A DNA stretch of 64,000 nucleotides from Corynebacterium sphenisci DSM 44792. GTDB taxonomy: Bacteria; Actinomycetota; Actinomycetes; Mycobacteriales; Mycobacteriaceae. The position numbers and the translations under genes are program-made. This document shows positions 40,131 through 50,389 of the stretch, in pieces; position 1 is the first letter of the stretch; each line of letters begins with the position of its first letter. The DNA lies in the NCBI RefSeq assembly GCF_001941505.1, contig NZ_CP009248.1:496001-560000 (forward strand), in the 5' to 3' direction. The notes below the pieces were generated by a model. The model did no database searches, was not told the origin of the DNA, and saw only the letters and a list, made by a program, of their open reading frames with translations.

Positions 40131-40454
40131 TGAACACCTCGCTGCTGGGGGAAGGGGGGACGGGGGCCGGCGCAACCGGCCCGGCGGGCGGGTCGTAATC
40201 GCGTCGTTATCTACGGCAAGCCACGATAACGAACGGATTACCCGGGGGCAACCCGTTTCCGCGGATCGATGTAACGCCGCGGCCGCCGGTGCGATATGCG
40301 CGTAACCGGCGTGGCCGGTGGGGCTGGTGTGACTTGGGGGATCCTCCCGCGCGCCCCGTTCGGGGGCGGCCGCGCCTCGTATACCCTTGCCGGGAAGACG
40401 GCCGGCGCAACCGGCGCCGGCGGGCCGTTGACTTCCGGGAAAGGGGGCCACCAG
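40131..40454. promoter_or_regulatory. Divergent control region between M23 peptidase and perM
   Basis: No gene. CGTTATC (40205-40211) and GATAACG (40225-40231) form a perfect inverted repeat 13 nt apart. Related TAAC/TTAC words recur on either side (GTAATC, GATTAC, GTAACG, CGTAAC between about 40193 and 40315). On the minus strand TTGCCC and TATCGT, 17 nt apart, form a possible promoter for the peptidase, with the repeat spanning its -10. I saw no riboswitch fold such as ydaO. Confidence 0.5.
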
Positions 40455-42203
40455 GTGGGCGAGAGGGCGCGTAGGGGACCCGGCGGCCGGGCCGCGGAAC
40501 CGGAGGGCGCCCGCCGCCGCGGCCGCGGACGCGCCCGCGGGACCCGGCCCGCCCCCGCGGCCCGGGCCTCCGCCCCGCCGGCCGGGGATCCCCGGCCCGC
40601 CCCGGCCGCGCCGACGCCGGCAGGCCGGCTGCGCCGCTTCGGCCTGACCATCGCCGCCGTGGACGGGGTGGCGGTGCTGCTGATCGCCACCATCGCGCTC
40701 ATCGGGGTCACCGTCGCCGACGCCGGGGTCACCCCGCTGCCGGCGACCGTGGCCACCCTGTGGATGCTGCTCATGATGGCCCCGGTGGTCCTCGACGACG
40801 CGGTGCTCGGCCTGGTGCCCGCGCTGCCCGGGATGGCCCTGGTCGCCCTCGCGGCCTGGCGGATCCGCCGGGAGGTCGCGGGGCCGGTGTCGGTGCGCGA
40901 CATCCGGGTGCTCGCCGCGGTCGCCCTGGGCGTCCCGGCGGCGCTGACCGCGGTGGCCTGGCTGATGCTCTTCGACGCCGCCAAGGTGCTCCCGGTGGCC
41001 CCGCCGAACCTGATCCACGCCCTGGCCGGGGCGCTGCTGCTGCGCCTGCTCGCCCTGGCCCTCGGGCTGGGCCCCGGGCTGCTCACCGCCCTGTTGCGCC
41101 GGCGAGCCCTGCCGGAGTGGCCGGTGGCCTCGCTGCGCCTGGCCGCCGATCTGCTCCGCTGGCTGTGGGCCGCCGGCGCGCTCGCCGCGCTCGCCGCCAT
41201 GGCCTGGCACCACGGGGCCGTCGCCGAGGCCTACCGGATCACCGCCGGCGCCGGGGAGATCGCGGGCCTGACCGCGCTGTCGGCGGCCTACCTGCCCAAT
41301 ATCGCGGTCGGCGGGTTGGCCGTGCTGGTCGGGGCGCCCGCCACCGTCGGCGTCGCCGAAGCCGGGCTGTTCGCGGTGATCCCGGGCAGCCTGCCGCCGC
41401 TGCCCCCGCTGGCGGCGATGCCCCAGTCCGCGCACCCGGCGGCGCCGCTCCTGCTGGCCGTGGTGCCGGCGGTGGTGGTCTGGCGCACCCGCCGGATGCT
41501 GCGCCGGGAGCGCCCGGAGGCGCCCTACCCGGTGGCCGTCGGGGCCGCCGCCGCGGCCGGGCTCGGCGCCGCCGCGCTGGCCTGGCTCACCGGCGGCATC
41601 CTCGGCCAGTACGGCCATTCCGGGGCGGTGCCCGGGATGACCGGGATCCTGGTCTCCGCCTGGGTGGCGCTGCCCGCGGCCGTGGTGGTGCTCGCCGAAT
41701 CCGGCTGGCCGCCGGCGCGCCCCGGCGGATCGGCGCCGGCCGCCGCGGACGACGACGCCGACGGGGCCGATGCGGACGCCGGGACCCCCGGGGAGGGGGC
41801 CGGTGAGGACGCCGGGGATCCGGCGGTGGACCGGGACGGTGCCGACGGGGCGGCCGTGGACGCCGCCGGGGATGCGGACGAGGCCGGGGACCGGGGCGCC
41901 GAGCCCGCCGCCGATGCCGATGCCGGCGCGGACCCGGATGCGGGGCCCGGGGCGGAGGAATCCGCCGGGGACGGGGAGGACGAGGCCGGGGCCGGGGAGG
42001 CCGGGGAGGCCGATGCCGGTGCCGCCGGGGAGGCCGCGGCGCCCGTGGCGGGACCGGAGCCCGCGGACGGGGAGGACCGGGACGAGGCCGGCGCCGGGGC
42101 GCCGGATGCGGCCGGGGACGGCGACGCCGGGGAGGTCGCGGAGCCCGCGGAGGGCCCGGACCCGGCGGCGGGGGAGGACCCCTCGGGCCCGGCGCGGCGG
42201 TGA
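40455..42203 (+). CDS. perM: PerM-like polytopic cell-division membrane protein (DUF6350) with acidic tail
   Basis: A 582-aa protein: basic Arg/Ala/Pro-rich N-terminus (about 1-55), eight or more TM helices (about 60-415), then about 155 residues of low-complexity Ala/Asp/Glu/Gly/Pro. It lies directly before purN-purH, exactly where M. tuberculosis has Rv0955 (PerM), a membrane protein needed for division under low Mg2+ through stabilising FtsB. That match is by topology and synteny. The start is GTG at 40455, 7 nt after AAGGGGGC. The very acidic tail is unusual, but it is translated in frame through to a stop 12 bp before purN. Confidence 0.82.
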   Translation: MGERARRGPGGRAAEPEGARRRGRGRARGTRPAPAARASAPPAGDPRPAPAAPTPAGRLRRFGLTIAAVDGVAVLLIATIALIGVTVADAGVTPLPATVATLWMLLMMAPVVLDDAVLGLVPALPGMALVALAAWRIRREVAGPVSVRDIRVLAAVALGVPAALTAVAWLMLFDAAKVLPVAPPNLIHALAGALLLRLLALALGLGPGLLTALLRRRALPEWPVASLRLAADLLRWLWAAGALAALAAMAWHHGAVAEAYRITAGAGEIAGLTALSAAYLPNIAVGGLAVLVGAPATVGVAEAGLFAVIPGSLPPLPPLAAMPQSAHPAAPLLLAVVPAVVVWRTRRMLRRERPEAPYPVAVGAAAAAGLGAAALAWLTGGILGQYGHSGAVPGMTGILVSAWVALPAAVVVLAESGWPPARPGGSAPAAADDDADGADADAGTPGEGAGEDAGDPAVDRDGADGAAVDAAGDADEAGDRGAEPAADADAGADPDAGPGAEESAGDGEDEAGAGEAGEADAGAAGEAAAPVAGPEPADGEDRDEAGAGAPDAAGDGDAGEVAEPAEGPDPAAGEDPSGPARR

Positions 42204-42215
42204 GCGGCGGGTAGA

Positions 42216-42844
42216 ATGCCCGCCGTGACCGAAACCCCCCGCAGGCTCCCGCTCCGCGTCGTCGTGCTCGCATCGGGCGCGGGGACGCTGCTGCAGTCGC
42301 TGCTCGACCTGCTCGACCCCGCGGTGGTCGAGGTCGTCGCGGTCGGCTCGGACCGGGAGTGCCCGGCCGTGGCGCGGGCCCGCGCCGCCGGGCTGGACGC
42401 CTTCGTCGTCGCCTTCGACGACGCCGCGCGCGCCGACCGGGCCGGATGGGACCGCAGGCTGCGCGACGCCGTCGCCGGGCGCCACCCGGACCTCGTCGTC
42501 TCCGCCGGCTTCATGCGGATCCTGGGGGAGGGGTTCATCGCCGCCTTCGGGGACCGGATCCTCAACACCCACCCGGCCCTGCTGCCCTCCTTCCCGGGGG
42601 CGCATGCGGTGCCCGACGCCCTGGCGCACGGGGTGAAGGTCACGGGGACCACCGTGCACATCGTCGACTCCGGCGTGGACACCGGGCCGATCCTGGCCCA
42701 GCGCGCCGTCACCGTGGCGGAGGATGACACGGTCGACACCCTGCACGAACGCATCAAGCAGGTCGAGCGGCTGCTGCTCGCCGACGTGCTCACCACCATC
42801 GCGCATCGCGGTTACACGCGGGACGGACGAAAGGCGAGGATTCA

Positions 42845-42848
<4 letters not shown>
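42216..42848 (+). CDS. purN: Phosphoribosylglycinamide formyltransferase
   Basis: A 210-aa purine-biosynthesis enzyme transferring a formyl group from 10-formyl-THF to GAR. Motifs are [18 protein letters not shown] (phosphate site), [28 protein letters not shown] (catalytic Asn/His) and the Asp in [13 protein letters not shown]. The ATG at 42216 is 12 bp after perM; a GTG at 42225 is an alternative. Its TGA overlaps the purH ATG. Confidence 0.96.
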
Positions 42849-44440
<1,592 letters not shown>

Positions 44441-44448
44441 CGGCCGGG

Positions 44449-44481
44449 CCCCGGCCGGGGGTGAATCCCCCGGGGCCGGGG
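44449..44481. terminator. Hairpin after purH
   Basis: CCCCGGCC-GGGGG pairs with CCCCC-GGGGCCGGGG around TGAAT, with a 2-nt bulge. It ends nine bases after the purH stop starts its spacer and separates purH from the monooxygenase gene. Confidence 0.65.
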
Positions 44482-44513
44482 CGGCGCCGCCGGGATGCCC
44501 CTATCCTTTCCCC

Positions 44514-45788
44514 ATGGAACCGAGCATCCTCATCATCGGCGCGGGCCCCTCGGGGCTCGCCGCCGCCGCCAAGCTCGCCGCCGCGGGCATCGGCTACGAC
44601 CACGTCGAGCGCCATTCCGGCGTCGGCGGGCTGTGGGACATCGACAACCCGTACACCCCCATGTACGAGTCCGCGCACTTCATCTCCTCCACCCGCCACT
44701 CCGGCTACCCGGACCGGCCCTTCCCGGCCGATGCCGCGGACTACCCCTCGCGCACCGTCATCCACGACTACCTGCGCGACTTCGCCGCGGACACCGGGGT
44801 GGGGGAGCGGATCCGCTTCGGTGTGGCGGTCACCGGGATCGAGCCGGTGGACCACGGCTACCGGGTCAGCTTCGACGACGGGTCGACCCGGATCCACGAT
44901 CACGTGATCTGCGCCTCCGGCACCCTCGCCGAGCCGGTGCTGCCGGAGATCCCGGGCGAGTTCGCGGGGGAGTACCGGCATTCGTCGAGCTACCGCTCCA
45001 TCGACGAGCTGCGCGGCCGCCGGGTGCTCATCATCGGCGCCGGCAACTCCGGGGCGGACATCGCCTGCGATGCGGCGCAGGCGGCGGCGCATGCGGAGAT
45101 CAGCATGCGCCGCGGCTACTGGTTCATCCCCAAGCACATCCTGGGCCGGCCCAGCGACGACTTCACCGTCGCCGGGCCCCGGCTGCCGGTCCGCCTGGAG
45201 CAGCTGATCACCCAGGCCTACCTGCGGCTGCATTTCGGGGATCTGCGCCGGCTGGGCATCCCGAAGCCGGATCACCGGGTCTTCGAGGCGCATCCGGTGC
45301 TCAACGACCAGCTGATCCACCATCTCCGGCACGGCGATATCGCGGTGCGCCCCGACGTCGCCGCCTTCGAGGGGTCCGCGGTGCGCTTCGTCGACGGCAC
45401 CACCGGCGACTACGACCTGGTGCTGGCCTGCACCGGCTACCGGCACTGCATCCCCTACGCCCGGGGGCTCTTCGGCGGCGATGACGCGATGAGCGGGCTG
45501 TACCTGCGCTTCGCGCACCGGGGCCACCCGGGGCTGTGGGCGCCGGGGATGATCGAGACCAACTCCGGGGCCTTCGGGATCATCGACCGGCAGGCGGAGA
45601 TCATCGCCCGGGTGATCGGCGCCGCGGGCACCGCCCGCGCCGACGACTTCCACCGCCGGGCGGCCACCGCCACCCCGGATCTCACCGGGGGGCTGCGCTT
45701 CGTCGACTCCGACCGGCACCGCGGCTACGCCGATTCGCACGCCCTGATCGACGCCCTCGACGCCGAGCTGGCCGCCACGGCGCCCTGA
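44514..45788 (+). CDS. Flavin-containing / Baeyer-Villiger-type monooxygenase
   Basis: A 424-aa class B flavoprotein monooxygenase: FAD site ILIIGAGPSGLAAAAKLA at the N-terminus, the fingerprint FAGEYRHSSSY (FxGxxxHxxxY, about residue 150), NADPH site VLIIGAGNSGADIA near 180 and the late LACTGYRHCIPY motif. It would oxygenate a soft nucleophile or ketone using NADPH and O2. The ATG at 44514 begins MEPSILIIGAG. A TetR gene follows 21 bp later on the same strand, so the pair may share a transcript. The substrate is unknown. Confidence 0.88.
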   Translation: MEPSILIIGAGPSGLAAAAKLAAAGIGYDHVERHSGVGGLWDIDNPYTPMYESAHFISSTRHSGYPDRPFPADAADYPSRTVIHDYLRDFAADTGVGERIRFGVAVTGIEPVDHGYRVSFDDGSTRIHDHVICASGTLAEPVLPEIPGEFAGEYRHSSSYRSIDELRGRRVLIIGAGNSGADIACDAAQAAAHAEISMRRGYWFIPKHILGRPSDDFTVAGPRLPVRLEQLITQAYLRLHFGDLRRLGIPKPDHRVFEAHPVLNDQLIHHLRHGDIAVRPDVAAFEGSAVRFVDGTTGDYDLVLACTGYRHCIPYARGLFGGDDAMSGLYLRFAHRGHPGLWAPGMIETNSGAFGIIDRQAEIIARVIGAAGTARADDFHRRAATATPDLTGGLRFVDSDRHRGYADSHALIDALDAELAATAP

Positions 45789-45809
45789 TCCGGTCTACCC
45801 TGCGTCCCC

Positions 45810-46397
45810 ATGGGCACCCGAGCCGAGCAGCGCACCCGCCGTCACGCCGAGATCATCGCCGCGGCGGCGGGGATCATCGCCGAACGCGGCTTCCGCGGCA
45901 CCCGCCTGGAGGACGTGGGCGCGGCGGTGGGGATCTCCGGGCCGGGGCTGTACCGCTACGTCGGGGGGAAGGAGGAGCTGCTGGCGCAGATCCTGGTGGA
46001 CGTCTCGGTGCGGCTCGTCGACGGGGCGCGGGCGGTGCTCGCGGAGGCGGCGCGCGCCGGCTGGGACGACGGCCGCACGCTGCGGGAGCTGCTCGCCCAC
46101 CACGTCGAGTTCGCGGTGAGCGAACCGGATCGGATCCGGGTGCAGGAGCGCGAGATCGGCCATCTGGCACCGGGGCCCCGGGAGAAGGTGCGCTCCCTGC
46201 AGCGCACCTACCTGGAGATGTGGGTGGAGGTGCTGCGCCGGGTGCGCCCGGATCTGGACGCCCGCACCGCGCGGGTGCGCACCCAGCTCATCGCGGGGCT
46301 GATCAACTCCTCCCGGCACATCATCCGGCGGGAGGGCCCGGAGCTGGTCCGGGCGCAGGCGATGGCGCTGGCGCTGGCCGTGATCGACGCCGGGTAG
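45810..46397 (+). CDS. TetR-family transcriptional regulator
   Basis: A 195-aa regulator: N-terminal HTH RRHAEIIAAAAGIIAERGF followed by TRLEDVGAAVGISGPGLYRY and the GGKEELL hinge, then a helical ligand domain. It sits just upstream of the acyl-CoA operon, in the place Rv2506 occupies in M. tuberculosis. It is therefore the best candidate to bind the GTTAAT-N4-ATTAAC palindrome at 46577-46592 and respond to a CoA thioester. It is also close behind the monooxygenase gene. The ligand is inferred, not seen. Confidence 0.9.
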   Translation: MGTRAEQRTRRHAEIIAAAAGIIAERGFRGTRLEDVGAAVGISGPGLYRYVGGKEELLAQILVDVSVRLVDGARAVLAEAARAGWDDGRTLRELLAHHVEFAVSEPDRIRVQEREIGHLAPGPREKVRSLQRTYLEMWVEVLRRVRPDLDARTARVRTQLIAGLINSSRHIIRREGPELVRAQAMALALAVIDAG

Positions 46398-46514
46398 CGG
46401 GCCGCCGTGGGGGGCGGGGCCGTGGGGCGGTAACGCCACCCCCGATTCAGTTAGCGGTGATTCACGTTTGCGCTGGGCCGGGGCGCCGCGGCGCGCCCGC
46501 ATCCGGCTAAGGGG

Positions 46515-46528
46515 GTGATCCAGATCAC
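46515..46528. promoter_or_regulatory. GlxR/CRP-like site ahead of the acyl-CoA operon
   Basis: GTGA-TCCAGA-TCAC, the core of the TGTGA-N6-TCACA consensus with exact 6-nt spacing (outer T/A changed to G/T). It is centred about 50 bp before the predicted transcription start, a usual activator or repressor position for the corynebacterial cAMP regulator GlxR. Confidence 0.5.
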
Positions 46529-46536
46529 TTTCGGCC

Positions 46537-46565
46537 TTGATACGTGTTCGTGCGCACAGTAGTCT
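46537..46565 (+). promoter_or_regulatory. Predicted promoter of the accD1 operon
   Basis: TTGATA (46537-46542), a 17-nt spacer and TAGTCT (46560-46565), predicting a start near 46572 and a leader of about 87 nt to the accD1 ATG. Upstream sequence from 46398 has no gene. Confidence 0.5.
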
Positions 46566-46576
46566 CCGGGGCACAA

Positions 46577-46592
46577 GTTAATTTCCATTAAC
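46577..46592. promoter_or_regulatory. Palindromic operator candidate GTTAAT-N4-ATTAAC
   Basis: Two perfect 6-bp arms flank TTCC, in the only strongly AT-rich patch of the region and just after the predicted start of transcription. Shape and location fit a TetR-type repressor site. Confidence 0.55.
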
Positions 46593-46658
46593 AGTTCACC
46601 CGGCACCGGTCCGGCGCCCCGCGCCCGCCCCGCCGCCCGCACCCCCGGAGACCCGCAC

Positions 46659-48269
46659 ATGGCCCAGCCCTCCACGGCGCCCCCGCCGACCGCCGCCCCC
46701 GACGACCGCACCCGGCACCGCGAACTCGCCGCCGACCTGCGCGGGCGCCTCCGGCGCGCCGCCGCCGGCGGCGGCGAGCGCGCCCGCGCCCGGCACATCG
46801 CCCGCGGCAAGCTGCTGCCCCGGCAGCGCATCGACGAGCTGCTCGACCCGGGCAGCCCCTTCCTGGAGATCGCCCCGCTGGCCGCCGACGGCATGTACGG
46901 CGGGAAGGTCCCCGCCGCCGGGGTGGTCGCCGGGATCGGCCTCGTCGCCGGCCGCCGCTGCATGGTGGTCGCCAACGACGCCACCGTCTCCGGCGGCACC
47001 TACTACCCGATGACGGTGAAGAAGCACCTGCGCGCCCAGGAGATCGCCGCGGAGAACCACCTGCCGTGCATCTACCTCGTCGACTCCGGCGGGGCGATGC
47101 TGCTCAACCAGGACGAGGTCTTCCCGGACCGGGACCACTTCGGGCGGATCTTCTACAACCAGGCGAACATGTCCGCCCGCGGCATCCCCCAGATCTCCGC
47201 GGTGCTCGGCTCCTGCACCGCCGGCGGCGCCTACGTGCCCGCGATGAGCGACGAGAACGTGATCGTCGCCGGGCAGGGCACCATCTTCCTCGCCGGCCCG
47301 CCCCTGGTGAAGGCCGCCACCGGGGAGGACGTCACCCCCGAGGAGCTCGGCGGCGGCGCCCTGCACGCCCGCGTCTCCGGGGTCGCCGACCACCTCGCCG
47401 CCGACGACGCCGAGGCCCTGGCGAGGATCCGCGGCATCGTCGCCACCCTCCCGCCGGACCGCGCCCCCGCCTGGGACGTCGCCGAGCCGGCGGAGCCCGC
47501 CCGGGACCAGCGCGACCTGTACTCGGTGGTGCCGGTGGACCCGAAGACCCCCTACGACGTCCGGGAGGTGATCGGGATCCTCGTCGACGGCGGCGCCTAC
47601 GAGGAGTTCAAGGCCGAGTACGGCACCACCCTGGTCACCGCCTTCGCCCGGATCCACGGCCACCGGGTCGGGATCGTCGCCAACAACGGCATCCTGCTCG
47701 GCGAGTCCGCGGTGAAGGGCGCCCACTTCATCGAGCTCTGCGACGCCCGCGGGATCCCCCTGATCTTCCTGCAGAACACCACCGGCTTCATGGTCGGCCG
47801 GGAGTACGAGGCCGGCGGCATCGCCAAGCACGGGGCGAAGATGGTCACCGCCGTGGCCACCACCCGGGTGCCGAAGCTCACCGTCGTCATCGGCGGGGCC
47901 TTCGGCGCCGGCAACTACTCCATGTGCGGCCGCTCCTACTCGCCCCGCTTCCTCTGGCTGTGGCCCAACGCCCGGGTCGCGGTGATGGGCGGCCCGCAGG
48001 CGGCGATGACCCTGTCCACGGTGCGCGCCGCCCAGGTCGAGCGCGCCGGCGGCACCTTCACCGAGGAGGAGCGGGAGGCCTTCGAGGCCCCCATCCGGGA
48101 GCAGTTCGAGCGCCAGTCCGGCTGCTACTACTCCACCGCCCGGCTCTGGGACGACGGGGTGATCGACCCCGCCGACACCCGCCGCCTGCTCGGCATGGCC
48201 CTCGACGTCGCCGGCGGGGCGCCCCCGCCCGGCGCCGACCACCCCGGCTTCGGCCTGTTCCGGATGTAG
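46659..48269 (+). CDS. accD1: Acyl-CoA carboxylase beta subunit (methylcrotonyl-CoA carboxylase type)
   Basis: A 536-aa carboxyltransferase that moves CO2 from biotin to an acyl-CoA. It most resembles the 3-methylcrotonyl-CoA group: [40 protein letters not shown], the oxyanion glycines in [16 protein letters not shown] and [21 protein letters not shown] second oxyanion site is [15 protein letters not shown]. tuberculosis AccD1 (Rv2502c) has the same place in its operon. The ATG at 46659 follows GGAGA. The biotin subunit gene starts 12 bp after the stop. Confidence 0.93.
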   Translation: MAQPSTAPPPTAAPDDRTRHRELAADLRGRLRRAAAGGGERARARHIARGKLLPRQRIDELLDPGSPFLEIAPLAADGMYGGKVPAAGVVAGIGLVAGRRCMVVANDATVSGGTYYPMTVKKHLRAQEIAAENHLPCIYLVDSGGAMLLNQDEVFPDRDHFGRIFYNQANMSARGIPQISAVLGSCTAGGAYVPAMSDENVIVAGQGTIFLAGPPLVKAATGEDVTPEELGGGALHARVSGVADHLAADDAEALARIRGIVATLPPDRAPAWDVAEPAEPARDQRDLYSVVPVDPKTPYDVREVIGILVDGGAYEEFKAEYGTTLVTAFARIHGHRVGIVANNGILLGESAVKGAHFIELCDARGIPLIFLQNTTGFMVGREYEAGGIAKHGAKMVTAVATTRVPKLTVVIGGAFGAGNYSMCGRSYSPRFLWLWPNARVAVMGGPQAAMTLSTVRAAQVERAGGTFTEEEREAFEAPIREQFERQSGCYYSTARLWDDGVIDPADTRRLLGMALDVAGGAPPPGADHPGFGLFRM

Positions 48270-48281
48270 GAGACGCCACCC

Positions 48282-50384
48282 ATGGACCACATCAGCACCG
48301 TCCTCGTCGCCAACCGCGGCGAAATCGCCTGCCGCGTCATCGGCACCCTCCGCGACCAGGGGGTGCGCGCGGTGGCGGTGTACTCCGACGCCGACGCCGA
48401 CGCCCCGCACGTGCGCGCCGCCGATGCCGCGGTGCGGCTCGGCCCCGCCCCGGCGCGGCAGTCCTACCTGGACATCGACCGGGTGATCGACGCCGCCCGG
48501 CGCACCGGCGCGGAGGCGATCCACCCCGGCTACGGCTTCCTCGCCGAGAACGCCGCCTTCGCCCGCGCCTGCGCCGCCGCCGGGATCGCCTTCATCGGCC
48601 CGCCGCCGGAGGCGATCGAGACCATGGGCGACAAGATCTCCGCCCGCGCCGCGGTGGAGGCCCGCGGGGTGCCCACGGTGCCCGGGATCTCCCGGCCCGG
48701 CCTCGACGACGCGGCGCTCCTCGCCGCCGCCGCGGACATCGGCTTCCCGGTGCTGATCAAGCCCTCCGCCGGCGGCGGCGGCAAGGGCATGCACCGCGTC
48801 GAGGACCCCGCGGAGCTGCCCGGGGCGCTGGCCGCGGCCCGCCGCGAGGCCGCCGGCGCCTTCGGCGACGACACCCTGTTCCTGGAGCGCTTCGTGGACA
48901 CCCCCCGGCATATCGAGGTGCAGGTGCTCGCCGACGCGCACGGGTCGGTGATCCACCTCGGGGAGCGGGAGTGCTCCCTGCAGCGCCGGCACCAGAAGGT
49001 GGTGGAGGAGGCGCCCAGCCCGCTGCTCGACGCCGCCACCCGGGAGCGGATCGGCGCCGCCGCCTGCGACGCGGCCCGCTCCGTGGGCTACGTCGGCGCC
49101 GGCACCGTCGAGTTCATCGTGCCCGCCGCGGAGCCGGACGCCTTCTACTTCATGGAGATGAACACCCGGCTGCAGGTGGAGCACCCGGTGACCGAGGAGA
49201 TCACCGGCGTCGACCTCGTCGCCGCGCAGCTGGCGGTGGCCCGGGGGGAGCCGCTGCCGCTGACCCAGGAGCAGGTGCGCCTCGACGGCCACGCCGTGGA
49301 GGCCCGGGTCTACGCGGAGGACCCCGGGGCCGGGTTCCTGCCCACCGGCGGCCGGATCCGCCGGGTGGTGGCCCCGGCCGGGCCCGGGATCCGGGTGGAC
49401 TCCGGGATCGCCGACGGGGTCGAGGTGACCAGCCTCTACGACCCGATGCTGATGAAGATCATCGCCCACGGCGCGGACCGCGCCGAGGCCCTGGACCGCC
49501 TCGACCGGGCCCTGGCCGGCACCGTGGTCGCCGGCGTCGGCGTCAACGTCGACTTCCTGCGCCACCTCCTCGCCGACCCGGACGTCGCCGCCGGCCGGCT
49601 GGACACCGGGCTGCTGGAGCGGATCGCCGGCGGGCACCGCCGCCGGCCCGCCCCGGACGAGGCGCTGATCGCCGCGGCGATGGACTGGCTGCTCGCCCGG
49701 TGGCCCGCCGCGGCGGCCTCGCCCTGGCGGGTGCCCGACGCCTGGCGCCCCGGCGGCGCGGCCGCGCAGCGGCTGCGCCTGGGCGCCGCCGGCGCCGCCG
49801 GCGGCGCGGCGACCCTGATCGGGATCACCGGGGCCCCCGGCGCCGCCGAGGTCGTCGTCGGCGCCCGGGTGCCGGGGCTCGACGGCGCCGCCGCCGACGA
49901 CGCCGACCCGGCCCCGCCGCGCCGGTACGCGGTGGCCGCGCACCGCGACGGGGAGCTGCTCCGCGTCGACGTCGACGGCCTCGCCCGGCACTGGCGGGTC
50001 GACGCCGCCGGCGGGGACGTCATCGTCGCCGGCGACCCCGGGGCCTGGGCCCTGGTGCACCGCCCGGTGGTGCGCGCCGCCGCCGGCGGCGCCGGCGACG
50101 CCGACGCGGTGCTGCGCGCGCCGATGCCCGGCACCCTGATCGCCGCCGCGGTCGCCGACGGCGACGCCGTCGCCGAGGGCGACCCGGTGGTGGTGGTGGA
50201 GGCGATGAAGATGGAGCACACCCTGCGCGCCCCGCACGCCGGGGTGGTCACCCTGCTCGCCGCCCCCGGGGACCAGGTCGCCGGCGACGCCGCCCTGGCC
50301 CGGATCGACCCCGACCCCGACCCCCGACCGACCCCCGACCCCGGCCCCGGATCCCCGGAAAGCCGCCCCGACGCACAGGAGTGA
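48282..50384 (+). CDS. accA1: Acyl-CoA carboxylase alpha subunit (biotin carboxylase + BCCP)
   Basis: A 700-aa protein with biotin carboxylase N-terminus ([30 protein letters not shown]-grasp [26 protein letters not shown]), a linker/BT domain and a C-terminal biotinyl domain with the biotinylated lysine in [16 protein letters not shown] (about residue 645). A Pro/Asp repeat tail ([15 protein letters not shown]) ends it. It pairs with AccD1 to carboxylate 3-methylcrotonyl-CoA in leucine/isovalerate breakdown. The fadE ATG is 5 bp after the stop. Confidence 0.94.
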   Translation: MDHISTVLVANRGEIACRVIGTLRDQGVRAVAVYSDADADAPHVRAADAAVRLGPAPARQSYLDIDRVIDAARRTGAEAIHPGYGFLAENAAFARACAAAGIAFIGPPPEAIETMGDKISARAAVEARGVPTVPGISRPGLDDAALLAAAADIGFPVLIKPSAGGGGKGMHRVEDPAELPGALAAARREAAGAFGDDTLFLERFVDTPRHIEVQVLADAHGSVIHLGERECSLQRRHQKVVEEAPSPLLDAATRERIGAAACDAARSVGYVGAGTVEFIVPAAEPDAFYFMEMNTRLQVEHPVTEEITGVDLVAAQLAVARGEPLPLTQEQVRLDGHAVEARVYAEDPGAGFLPTGGRIRRVVAPAGPGIRVDSGIADGVEVTSLYDPMLMKIIAHGADRAEALDRLDRALAGTVVAGVGVNVDFLRHLLADPDVAAGRLDTGLLERIAGGHRRRPAPDEALIAAAMDWLLARWPAAAASPWRVPDAWRPGGAAAQRLRLGAAGAAGGAATLIGITGAPGAAEVVVGARVPGLDGAAADDADPAPPRRYAVAAHRDGELLRVDVDGLARHWRVDAAGGDVIVAGDPGAWALVHRPVVRAAAGGAGDADAVLRAPMPGTLIAAAVADGDAVAEGDPVVVVEAMKMEHTLRAPHAGVVTLLAAPGDQVAGDAALARIDPDPDPRPTPDPGPGSPESRPDAQE

Positions 50385-50389
50385 CCCCC

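Noticed and set aside
40131..40454. ydaO-type c-di-AMP riboswitch upstream of the M23 peptidase
   Set aside because: Such elements precede some actinobacterial wall-hydrolase genes, but I could not find the conserved core or its paired stems in the leader.
46596..50237. 1213-codon open frame antisense to the accD1-accA1 genes
   Set aside because: Low-complexity translation opposite conserved carboxylase genes; no start signal or motif.
47066..50389. N-terminal extension of the acyl-CoA dehydrogenase frame through accD1 and accA1
   Set aside because: Only the part from 50390 encodes the dehydrogenase; the rest is an Arg/Pro-rich shadow of the upstream genes.
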